DNA of 64,000 nucleotides, from assembly GCF_006149005.1 (NCBI RefSeq), contig NZ_VBSL01000006.1, positions 186,001-250,000 of the forward strand, in the 5' to 3' direction. The notes beneath the pieces were generated by a model. It had not been told where the DNA came from. It saw nothing but the letters and a program-made list of their open reading frames with translations, and searched no databases. Shown one piece after another: positions 34,332-41,656 of this stretch (position 1 is the first letter of the stretch; every line of letters begins with the position of its first letter). The DNA comes from Larkinella sp. C7 (GTDB lineage: Bacteria > Bacteroidota > Bacteroidia > Cytophagales > Spirosomataceae). A program made the translations under genes and the position numbers.

Positions 34332-34527
34332 AATACTATAAACTTACCCTGAAAATGTTTAACCCACAGATTGTCATCACAATGACGGAATCTATGCAAC
34401 TAGCAGAAATCGTGTCCGAAAGAAAAGGTCTTGTAAGATCATTTTCTTTTACAACTTTTCTTCAAATTGCCGCCGTTTAACTTCAAAGAGAAAAAGCTAC
34501 TATGAGCGCGTCACAATATTGTTTACG

Positions 34528-34567
34528 AAAAGAAAAAGGCAGCTACAACATTTCGTCGTAACTGCCT
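34528..34567 (-). terminator. Rho-independent terminator of tRNA-Phe
   Basis: On the minus strand aggcagttac pairs with gtagctgcct (9 of 10, one G-U) around an 11-base loop and is followed by ttttctttt. It begins 11 bases after the tRNA 3' end. Confidence 0.85.
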
Positions 34568-34577
34568 GATTTGGAGG

Positions 34578-34650
34578 TGGTGATGGACGGAATCGAACCG
34601 CCGACACAAGGATTTTCAGTCCTTTGCTCTACCGACTGAGCTACATCACC
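34578..34650 (-). tRNA. tRNA-Phe (anticodon GAA)
   Basis: The 73-base gene folds into a complete cloverleaf. The acceptor is ggtgatg/catcacc, the D arm gctc/gagc, and the anticodon stem aagga/tcctt around ctGAAaa. The T arm ggcgg/ccgtc includes one G-U and surrounds ttcgatt. The discriminator is A and the CCA end is not encoded. It lies alone on the minus strand and reads into the AT-rich island-like segment. Confidence 0.97.
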
Positions 34651-34715
34651 AGGTATTGTCGGTAGCAATTTTTGTGGGTGCAAATGTATAGCTTTTTTCT
34701 TTTATACCAAATAGT

Positions 34716-36056
34716 ATGGCAATTCTTCAGCAGATTTTATTTGTAGCGGCCCTGGCAACGGCGGCCTGGTTTCTCATCCGACGCGCTGGACTGATCCGGC
34801 GCGCCATTCAGCTCGGGAAACCGGAAAACCGCACCGACCGGCCCAATGAGCGGTTTTCCATCATGCTGCGCGTGGCTTTCGGACAGAAAAAAATGATGAC
34901 CAACCTCACCGTCGGGCTCATGCACTTCGTCATTTATGTCGGCTTTGTTATTGTCAACATCGAGGTACTGGAAATTGTGCTCGATGGAATTCTGGGCACC
35001 CACCGGCTGTTTGCACCCTACACCGGAGCGGTTTATCCGTTCCTGATCAATACATTCGAAATTCTGGCACTGGGTGTCTGGATCGTCTGCGTGGTTTTTC
35101 TGATCCGGCGGTTTGTGACGAAAGTGCCACGTTTCCAGCCGGAACGGCACCGCGAAATGACCCGATGGCCCCGCACCGACGCGGCCTTGATCCTTATTCT
35201 TGAAATTCTGCTCATGACGGCTTTCCTGACCTGGAATGCGTCGGACAGCGTTTTGCGCGAGCGCGAAGTGGGGCATTATGGCGAGTTGAGCAACGTCGGC
35301 ACGTTTGTCGTCAGCCAGTTTCTGATGCCGTTGTTTGCCAACTGGAGCGACGCGGCACTGGTGGCTTGCGAGCGGTTTACGTGGTGGTTCCACATTCTGG
35401 GCATTCTCTTTTTTGCGGTGTACCTGACCTACTCCAAACACCTGCACATTGTGCTGGCTTTCCCGAACACGTACTTCTCCGACCTGAAACCCAAAGGCGA
35501 AATGAAGAACATGGCCGACATCACGAAGGAGGTACAACTGGCGCTCGGCATCGCTCAGGCCGATCCGAACGAAGCCCCGGCCGAACCCGGGCGGTTTGGG
35601 GCCAGAGACGTACGGGATCTGACGTGGAAAAACCTGATGGACGCTTACAGTTGTACGGAATGCGGACGCTGCACAGCCGCCTGTCCGGCCAACATTACCG
35701 GCAAAAAACTGTCTCCGCGCAAAATCATGATGGACACCCGCGACCGGCTGGAGGACATTCAGCGCGGCTGGCAGCAAAACGGCCCCGAGCATGACGACGG
35801 CAAAACGTTGCTGGGCGACTACATTACCGCCGAAGAAATCAACGCCTGTACGACTTGCCAGGCGTGTGTGCAGGAATGCCCCGTCAACATCAATCCGCTG
35901 GACATTATTCTGCAACTCCGCCGGTATAAAATTATGGAAGAAGCGCAGGCACCAGCTTCGTGGAACGCCATGTTCAGCAACGTTGAAAACAACATGGCTC
36001 CGTGGAAATTTTCGCCCGGCGACCGGTTCAACTGGGCCGATCAGGTCAATCAGTAG
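34716..36056 (+). CDS. Membrane (Fe-S)-binding oxidoreductase subunit, HdrC/GlpC-like
   Basis: The 446-residue protein has an N-terminal membrane part with about five hydrophobic segments, resembling a nitrate-reductase gamma/HdrE-type b-heme module. A soluble tail carries two 4Fe-4S clusters: C313, C316, C319 and C323 (CTECGRCTAACP), and C378, C381, C384 and C388 (CTTCQACVQECP). Such proteins pass electrons between quinones and a CCG-domain partner. The partner gene is at 37467, separated from this one by a glycosyltransferase gene inserted in the same direction. It begins 66 bases after the tRNA-Phe gene, divergent from it. Substrate and direction of electron flow are unknown. Confidence 0.9.
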   Translation: MAILQQILFVAALATAAWFLIRRAGLIRRAIQLGKPENRTDRPNERFSIMLRVAFGQKKMMTNLTVGLMHFVIYVGFVIVNIEVLEIVLDGILGTHRLFAPYTGAVYPFLINTFEILALGVWIVCVVFLIRRFVTKVPRFQPERHREMTRWPRTDAALILILEILLMTAFLTWNASDSVLREREVGHYGELSNVGTFVVSQFLMPLFANWSDAALVACERFTWWFHILGILFFAVYLTYSKHLHIVLAFPNTYFSDLKPKGEMKNMADITKEVQLALGIAQADPNEAPAEPGRFGARDVRDLTWKNLMDAYSCTECGRCTAACPANITGKKLSPRKIMMDTRDRLEDIQRGWQQNGPEHDDGKTLLGDYITAEEINACTTCQACVQECPVNINPLDIILQLRRYKIMEEAQAPASWNAMFSNVENNMAPWKFSPGDRFNWADQVNQ

Positions 36057-36185
36057 ACGAGGGACACTGGCCGTCGGCTGGATTTTTGGGGTGCCTCTGC
36101 GCCATCCTGAAAAAACTGGCTACTTTTACTCCCTAACTAAAATGAGGGAGGAGATAACAACTCCCGGGGTCGTTGCCACTTTTGT

Positions 36186-37460
36186 ATGTCCGTACTTTTT
36201 TTGAAAATAGCCATTGCGTTGGCAGGTTCGTTGGTGACGATCGGGGTCGTGCGTTTCCGAAAAACGATTGATCAGGTGAGCATGAGCCAGCAGGGGCCGA
36301 TTTTGCTGACGGTTTTTGTGTTGCTGCGAATCATCCCGTTTGTCGTCGTCTATGTTCTGATGGGCCAGAAATCGGGTTCCGACATCCCGGTTTTCTACGA
36401 TGCCGCTCTCCATGCCATGCAGGGGAAAGTGGTCTATCGCGATTTCTGGACGCCTTACAGCCCGCTATTTCCGTATGTTACCACACTGTTGCTGCCTTTC
36501 TGGAATAGCCCGAACGCGATTGTCCTCCTGATGATCCTCATGGAAGGCGTGGCACTCTGGCTGACCTGGCGCGCCTACCGAACCGAGATCCGGGGCCTTT
36601 TTCTGCGAATGCTGACGTATCTTACGCTGGTCGGCCCGATGGTGTTGTGTGTGTTGGGCGGTCAGGAAGACATCTGGATGTGGCTCTTTGGGGCGCTGTC
36701 TGTGTTGGTCTGGCAACGCACGGGCGACAGTTTATGGATTGGCGTGGTGCTGGCCCTGGCCCTGATATTCACCAAAGCCCTGCCGGTTTTACTGGTCATT
36801 CCGCTGCTGTTTCTGGTCGAAAAACCGGTGCGTTACATTATCGGATTAGCCATCACCGGTTTGCCCGCGCTGGGAATTCTGGTGGCGCTCGTGGGAACCA
36901 AATTCACGACGCCCATGTCGATTGCCGAGCTGCCTTTCGCGCCCAATCTCTGGACGGTATTGAGTCCGCTCACCGGCGATTTTCGGAGCTATTCCAGTCT
37001 GTTGCTGTGGGGGGGCGTTGGTTTGACCGTGGTCGTTACCACCCTGGGCGCCATGATATTGAAGCAGCGAATGTCGTATGCCAAAGCCTTACCGGTTTTG
37101 TGGACCCTGTGTTTTTGCTTTATGATGTTTATCCATAAAAACTCGTTCAGTAATTACGCGTTTATCTTTCTGATGCCGATGCTGCTCAATACCGTCGATC
37201 TTAGAAGCCGCCGGCAGGTGGCGGTGCTGATCCTGTTCAACGCGCTGGTGGTGATCCAGCCTTCGTACTGGTGGCGGATGGGCAATCCGATTTTCACCCA
37301 ATGGAGCGATCTGACGTCGATGGCGAACCTGATCGAATACGCCATGGAGTTGACCATTATGGGCTGTTTGGTGTATTTTCTGCACCACCTTTACCAGATG
37401 ATCAGTCATAATCAATTTCAGCACGTCAATGCACCGGCCGAGTTTCCAATAACCCGATAA
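36186..37460 (+). CDS. Multi-pass membrane glycosyltransferase, GT87-like (DUF2029)
   Basis: The 424-residue protein has about ten hydrophobic segments. SGSDIPVFYDAALH and VVYRDFWTPYSPLFPY near residue 65-100 form the acidic/aromatic loop conserved in GT-C-fold polyprenyl-phosphate mannosyltransferases. It would add a sugar from a lipid carrier to an envelope glycan on the periplasmic side. The acceptor is not known. The gene starts 129 bases after the Fe-S protein gene and ends six bases before the CCG-domain gene, so it splits a pair that is usually adjacent. Whether it is expressed with them is unknown. Confidence 0.82.
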   Translation: MSVLFLKIAIALAGSLVTIGVVRFRKTIDQVSMSQQGPILLTVFVLLRIIPFVVVYVLMGQKSGSDIPVFYDAALHAMQGKVVYRDFWTPYSPLFPYVTTLLLPFWNSPNAIVLLMILMEGVALWLTWRAYRTEIRGLFLRMLTYLTLVGPMVLCVLGGQEDIWMWLFGALSVLVWQRTGDSLWIGVVLALALIFTKALPVLLVIPLLFLVEKPVRYIIGLAITGLPALGILVALVGTKFTTPMSIAELPFAPNLWTVLSPLTGDFRSYSSLLLWGGVGLTVVVTTLGAMILKQRMSYAKALPVLWTLCFCFMMFIHKNSFSNYAFIFLMPMLLNTVDLRSRRQVAVLILFNALVVIQPSYWWRMGNPIFTQWSDLTSMANLIEYAMELTIMGCLVYFLHHLYQMISHNQFQHVNAPAEFPITR

Positions 37461-37466
37461 CCAACG

Positions 37467-38267
37467 ATGAACACCGAAACCAACTACCAGGTGCCGACGA
37501 TGGCCGACCTGGCCGCCAAAGGCGAAACCCCGGAAGTGCTTTTCTGGGTGGGCTGTGCCGGTTCGTTCGACGACCGGTATAAAAAAGTGACCATCGCTTT
37601 CGTCAAAATCCTGAACCACGTCGGCATCAAATTCGCCGTTTTGGGAACGGAAGAAACCTGTACGGGCGACCCCGCACGCCGGGCGGGCAACGAATTCCTG
37701 TTTCAGATGCAGGCCGTGGCCAACATTCAGGTGATGGACGGCTACGGGATCAAAAAAATTGTGACGGCCTGTCCGCATTGTTTCAATACGCTCAAAAATG
37801 AGTACCCGGAACTGGGTGGCACCTACGAAGTGATCCACCATTCGCAGTTTTTGCAGCAACTCATCAACGAAGGCAAAGTGACGCTGAAAGGAGGAGGGGC
37901 GTTTAAAGGCCGTCGGATTACGTACCACGATTCGTGTTATCTGGGTCGCGCCAATAAAGTCTACGAAGCGCCCCGCGAGGTGTTGCAGGCACTGGATGCG
38001 GATCTGGTGGAAATGAAACGCTCCCGTACCAAAGGGCTGTGCTGTGGAGCCGGAGGAGCGCAGTATTTCAAAGAACCGGAACCCGGCCGGAAAGACATCA
38101 ACGTGGAACGCACCGAAGAAGCCCTTTCGACCGGTGCCGACACCATTGCCGTGGCCTGCCCGTTTTGCATGACGATGATGACCGACGGCATCAAGAACAA
38201 AGACCGGGAGGATTCGGTCAAAGTCTACGACCTCGCGGAACTCGTTGCGCAGGCGCAGAGTTTGTAA
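37467..38267 (+). CDS. Heterodisulfide-reductase-like CCG-domain (Fe-S) protein
   Basis: The 266-residue protein has two CCG (cysteine-rich) domains, each expected to hold a non-cubane 4Fe-4S cluster. The first contains FWVGCAG, then EETCTGDPARRAG, then TACPHCFNTLKNEYP. The second contains YHDSCYLGR, GLCCGAGGAQYF and VACPFCMTMM. It partners with the membrane Fe-S protein at 34716, as HdrB does with HdrC or LutA with LutB. Likely soluble at the cytoplasmic face. It is complete. The next gene begins 20 bases downstream. Confidence 0.92.
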   Translation: MNTETNYQVPTMADLAAKGETPEVLFWVGCAGSFDDRYKKVTIAFVKILNHVGIKFAVLGTEETCTGDPARRAGNEFLFQMQAVANIQVMDGYGIKKIVTACPHCFNTLKNEYPELGGTYEVIHHSQFLQQLINEGKVTLKGGGAFKGRRITYHDSCYLGRANKVYEAPREVLQALDADLVEMKRSRTKGLCCGAGGAQYFKEPEPGRKDINVERTEEALSTGADTIAVACPFCMTMMTDGIKNKDREDSVKVYDLAELVAQAQSL

Positions 38268-38286
38268 AGTAAGATTTGAAAACGCT

Positions 38287-38784
38287 ATGTGGATTTCCTT
38301 CAACCAACTTCCTGATACGGCCCGCGTCTGGGTTTATCAGTCGGCCCGCCCGCTGACCGACGCCGAAGTGGCGGCCATTGAAACCGATCTGCAACCCGCC
38401 GTCGATGGCTGGGCCGCTCACGGAACACCGCTGCTGGGTTCGGCCCAATTGCTGAACAACCGGTTTTTGATCGTTGCCGTCGATGAAGGCCATCACCTGC
38501 CGAGCGGTTGCTCCATCGATTCGTCCGTTCGCTGGGTGCGGGAAATCGGGCAGACGCTCAACACCGACTTTTTTGACCGGTCGGCGGCTTTTGTAACGGC
38601 TGATGGATCGATTGAAACCGTTGCCCTGCCGCAGATCAAAACCGCCGTCGTTGAAGGACGCCTGACGCCCGACACCACGGTTTTCAATAACCTCGTGGCC
38701 ACCAAAGCGGAATTGCGCAATAACTGGCAGATCAAAGCCGCCGATTCGTGGCTGAAACGGTATTTCAAAAACGTAGCCGTCTGA
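38287..38784 (+). CDS. Bacteroidota-conserved protein of unknown function
   Basis: The 165-residue protein belongs to a family often labelled 'ABC transporter ATPase' in Bacteroidota annotations, but it contains no Walker A or signature motif, so that name is not supported. It has a compact alpha/beta composition with conserved runs such as VWVYQSARPLTDAE, HLPSGCSIDSSVRWV and TVALPQIKTAV. There is no signal peptide or membrane segment. The start at 38287 gives MWISFNQLP; an earlier ATG at 38245 would overlap the CCG gene. It lies in a compact run with the Fe-S gene upstream and the fRMsr gene 7 bases downstream. Confidence 0.75.
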   Translation: MWISFNQLPDTARVWVYQSARPLTDAEVAAIETDLQPAVDGWAAHGTPLLGSAQLLNNRFLIVAVDEGHHLPSGCSIDSSVRWVREIGQTLNTDFFDRSAAFVTADGSIETVALPQIKTAVVEGRLTPDTTVFNNLVATKAELRNNWQIKAADSWLKRYFKNVAV

Positions 38785-38791
38785 TTGCATC

Positions 38792-39277
38792 ATGGCCGAA
38801 TCGCTGGTACTTCCGAAAACCGCCCACCGTCAGGAAATCTACAAAAGTTTGCTGCCGCAACTCCGGGCCCTGACCGACAGTGAACCGGATCTGATTGCCA
38901 ATCTGGCGAATATTTCGGCGGCCTTAAAGGAAGCCTTCGGTTTTTTCTGGGTCGGTTTTTACCTCACAAAAGGCAATCAATTGGTTTTGGGGCCTTTTCA
39001 GGGACCGATTGCCTGCACCCGGATTCAGTTTGACAAAGGCGTTTGCGGGGCCAGTTATTCACGGAAAGAAACCCTTCTGGTGCCGGATGTCGAGTTGTTT
39101 CCAGGGCATATTGCATGCAGTTCCGCTTCAAAGTCGGAAGTGGTCGTGCCGGTTTTCGACAAAACCGGTGCTGTCGCGATGGTGCTGGACGTTGACAGCG
39201 ACCAACTGAACGACTTCAGCGAGGTGGACGTACGGGAGCTGGAGAAAATAGCCGCGCTCATCACCTCGTTCTTATAA
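38792..39277 (+). CDS. Free methionine-(R)-sulfoxide reductase (GAF domain)
   Basis: The 161-residue protein is a single GAF domain of the fRMsr type. It reduces free methionine-R-sulfoxide with thioredoxin. The expected cysteines are present: GPIACTRI, GVCGASY and HIACSSAS, the last two being catalytic and resolving in the family. FGFFWVGFYL and the ALITSFL end are typical. Cytoplasmic, normal length. It follows the conserved unknown gene by 7 bases, so it is likely co-transcribed. It is convergent with mnmD, 31 bases away. Confidence 0.92.
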   Translation: MAESLVLPKTAHRQEIYKSLLPQLRALTDSEPDLIANLANISAALKEAFGFFWVGFYLTKGNQLVLGPFQGPIACTRIQFDKGVCGASYSRKETLLVPDVELFPGHIACSSASKSEVVVPVFDKTGAVAMVLDVDSDQLNDFSEVDVRELEKIAALITSFL

Positions 39278-39308
39278 ATAAAAAACAGCCGCGTTTAAAA
39301 CCGTCCGT

Positions 39309-39989
39309 TCAGGCGAGTTTAACCGCCCGCAACACATCCCGCTTGTGGGCGGGCCCCCGGTGTTTCTCAACCAAAAAACCGGCGGCTCTCAGATTCCGCT
39401 TCACCGAACTTTTTGAGCAGTAGGTCGTCAGTAATCCACCTGGGTGCAGCATCGTGGCCAGTTGTTCAAAAACCGCCTGCGTCCAGAGTTCCGGTTGCGC
39501 TTCCGGGGCGAAGGCGTCAAAATAGACCAGATTGAACCGGTTTTCGGTTCGAAAATCCTCCAAACGACCTTCGTGTTTCAGGACTTGAAAAAAAGGCGTG
39601 ATCGCGACCGGTCGGTTCCAGGGTGCTTCATGCAATGAATTCAGGTGGTGACTGCCCAGCAAAGCATCGAAATTAAGCTGGCCGGCTTCCTCCAGCGACA
39701 GCGGTTGGGTTTCAACGGCCGTATAGGTAACGATTCGCTGTGACTTTTCGGCTTCCAGCAGCGTCAAAAGAGCATTCAACCCCGTCCCAAAACCCATTTC
39801 AAAGACGCTAAGCTGTTCAAACCGCTTGAAAGCTTCATATAAACCCAGTTCGATGTAAACCCGCTGAGATTCCTGCAAGGCACCAAAAACGGAGTGATAA
39901 TGCTGTTTAAATTCCGAATTGTAGGCCGAACTAGAACCGTCGTGGGTTAGAACGATACGAGTTTCTGTTTTCTTTTCAGGATTCCTCAT
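39309..39989 (-). CDS. mnmD: tRNA (5-methylaminomethyl-2-thiouridine)(34)-methyltransferase, MnmD
   Basis: The 226-residue protein is the stand-alone methyltransferase half of the MnmC reaction. It methylates the aminomethyl group on the wobble uridine of certain tRNAs, using S-adenosylmethionine. FEMGFGTGLNALL is the SAM-binding loop, YFDAFAPEAQPELW the active-site segment, and LLTTYCSKSSVKRNLRAAGF the end of the fold. There is no FAD oxidase part, as usual in Bacteroidota. The start at 39989 (MRNPEKK) is preferred over 40037, which would overlap the divergent DUF4293 gene. Confidence 0.9.
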   Translation of the reverse strand: MRNPEKKTETRIVLTHDGSSSAYNSEFKQHYHSVFGALQESQRVYIELGLYEAFKRFEQLSVFEMGFGTGLNALLTLLEAEKSQRIVTYTAVETQPLSLEEAGQLNFDALLGSHHLNSLHEAPWNRPVAITPFFQVLKHEGRLEDFRTENRFNLVYFDAFAPEAQPELWTQAVFEQLATMLHPGGLLTTYCSKSSVKRNLRAAGFLVEKHRGPAHKRDVLRAVKLA

Positions 39990-40019
39990 GTATCTTCGCA
40001 AGCTCAAAAATTCAATACT

Positions 40020-40493
40020 ATGCTTCAACGCATCCAAACCATATTTCTGTTCCTCATTGTCGTTTCCATGGCCGTGTTACTGGGCTTCCCGATTTGGGAA
40101 AAAACCGGGGCGGTTCCCACCGAAACCGCCAGCCTGACGGCCTGGCAGTTGGTCTATACCCAAGGCATTAGCTCACAAATTACGCCGGTTTATTACCTCG
40201 CCCTTATGTCGCTCGTGGTGGCCGGTGTTTCGTTGTTTACCATTTTCAAATACCGGAACCGGTTGCTGCAAATGGGTCTTTGTGCCATCAATGCCATTGT
40301 GCTGACCGCCCTGATGGGTTTTGTCCTGTATCTGACGCTCTACAAAGGCAAGGATTTTTTCAACCCGGATGATCAGGGCCATTTCCGCTACGGTTTTTTC
40401 GCCATCGTAGCCGCCCTGATTTTCAATATGTTGGCCAACCGGTTTATCCGCCGGGACGAAAAGCTGGTTCAGGAGTCGAACCGCCTGCGCTAG
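40020..40493 (+). CDS. DUF4293 membrane protein
   Basis: The 157-residue protein has four hydrophobic helices: TIFLFLIVVSMAVLLGF, PVYYLALMSLVVAGVSLF, AINAIVLTALMGFVLYL and GFFAIVAALIFNMLA. The opening MLQRIQTIFLFL and the RRDEKLVQESNRLR end are typical of DUF4293, a family found in Bacteroidota and without known function. It lies in the inner membrane. It diverges from mnmD by 30 bases and converges with kdsD, with the inverted repeat at 40503-40593 in between. Confidence 0.88.
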   Translation: MLQRIQTIFLFLIVVSMAVLLGFPIWEKTGAVPTETASLTAWQLVYTQGISSQITPVYYLALMSLVVAGVSLFTIFKYRNRLLQMGLCAINAIVLTALMGFVLYLTLYKGKDFFNPDDQGHFRYGFFAIVAALIFNMLANRFIRRDEKLVQESNRLR

Positions 40494-40502
40494 AGAGTTA
40501 AG

Positions 40503-40593
40503 AGTGATGAGTTAAGAATGAAGAGTTAAAAATGAATGCGTCAGCCAACCGCACGGGCGGCCCGTCTTAACGCTTCATTCTTAACTCATCACT
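40503..40593. repeat. Inverted repeat between DUF4293 and kdsD (TTAACTCT-type arms)
   Basis: A perfect 21-base inverted repeat (40503-40523 with 40573-40593) with agtgatgagttaagaatgaag as the left arm. Flanking bases continue the same words (gagttaaga), so the arms are longer but imperfect. The right arm overlaps the kdsD stop codon (cta at 40592-40594). This copy lies between two convergent stops, unlike the others, which lie at starts. Confidence 0.8.
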
Positions 40594-41584
40594 AAATCAA
40601 GCCTTCTTTCAGCAGATCGTGGAGGTGGATGAAGCCTTTGATTTGGTTATCGACGGCGACAATCAACTGCGTAATGCTACGATCCTGCATGATTTTGAGG
40701 GCGTGCGTGGCGTATTCGTCGGGGTCGATGGACAGGGGCGAAGGGGTCATGATGTCAGAGGCCCGCAAATGTCCGAGGTCCAGCGTATTGAAACGGTTCA
40801 GCATCCGTCGCAAATCACCGTCGGTAACAATACCCGCCAGTTGACCGTTTTCGTCGGTCACGGCGGTGGCTCCCAGCCGTTTCGAGGTCATCTCGATAAT
40901 CACTTCGTGAACCGTCGCGTTGAGAGGAACGGTCGGAATTTCGTGATGTGGATAAATATCACTAACTTTTAGGTACAGCTTTTTGCCCAATGAGCCGCCG
41001 GGGTGGAAACGGGCAAAGTCCTGACTGGTAAATCCCCGGGCGTTGAGGAGGCTAACGGCCAGCGCATCGCCGAGGGCCAGGGCCACGGTGGTGCTGGTGG
41101 TCGGAACCAGATTGAGCGGGTCGGCTTCGTGTTCGGCATAGGCTTTCAGAACAAAATCGGCCTGTACGCAGAGATAGGAGCTGGTTTGGGAAGCCAGTGC
41201 GATTAGTTTGGCACCGGTTCGTTTTAAAAGCGGAACCAGAACTTTGATTTCGGGGGTGTTCCCACTTTTGGAGATGCAGATCACCACATCGTTGGCCTGA
41301 ATCATTCCCAGGTCGCCGTGAATTGCGTCGGCTGCGTGCATAAAAAGCGAGGGAGTGCCGGTAGAATTGAGGGTTGCAACAATTTTTTGTCCGATTATTG
41401 CACTCTTTCCAATCCCGGTGACTACGACCCGGCCGGAAGTTTGCAGAATCGTTTCAACGATTTGCTCAAATTGGTCGTCGATGCAGTCCATCGCCTGCCG
41501 AATGGCTTCCGACTCAGCCAGCAGCACATTTCGGGCAGTAGACTGAATATTTTTTTTAACTAATTTCAATGTTGCTTTTGTCAA
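40592..41584 (-). CDS. kdsD: Arabinose-5-phosphate isomerase, KpsF/GutQ family
   Basis: The 330-residue protein has an SIS sugar-isomerase domain (about 35-170), including VVTGIGKSAIIGQK and ICISKSGNTPEI, and two CBS domains (about 205-330). It converts ribulose 5-phosphate to arabinose 5-phosphate, the first step to Kdo, a core sugar of lipopolysaccharide. The CTSTT-type and late GGSLGKKL segments match the family. Length is normal. It diverges from recQ with 72 bases between starts. Other Kdo genes are not in the window. Confidence 0.93.
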   Translation of the reverse strand: MTKATLKLVKKNIQSTARNVLLAESEAIRQAMDCIDDQFEQIVETILQTSGRVVVTGIGKSAIIGQKIVATLNSTGTPSLFMHAADAIHGDLGMIQANDVVICISKSGNTPEIKVLVPLLKRTGAKLIALASQTSSYLCVQADFVLKAYAEHEADPLNLVPTTSTTVALALGDALAVSLLNARGFTSQDFARFHPGGSLGKKLYLKVSDIYPHHEIPTVPLNATVHEVIIEMTSKRLGATAVTDENGQLAGIVTDGDLRRMLNRFNTLDLGHLRASDIMTPSPLSIDPDEYATHALKIMQDRSITQLIVAVDNQIKGFIHLHDLLKEGLI

Positions 41585-41656
41585 TCGGTTTTTGACTAAT
41601 TTTATAAAGGCAAAGATACAACCAAATAAAGTGTAGTAACCTTCCGCAATTTTGAG

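Noticed and set aside
34382-34480. 32-codon frame beginning MTESMQLAEI near tRNA-Phe
   Set aside because: Too short, no upstream signal and no homologue that I recognise.
38287-38784. ABC transporter ATPase (common annotation of this family)
   Set aside because: No Walker A, signature or Walker B motif is present.
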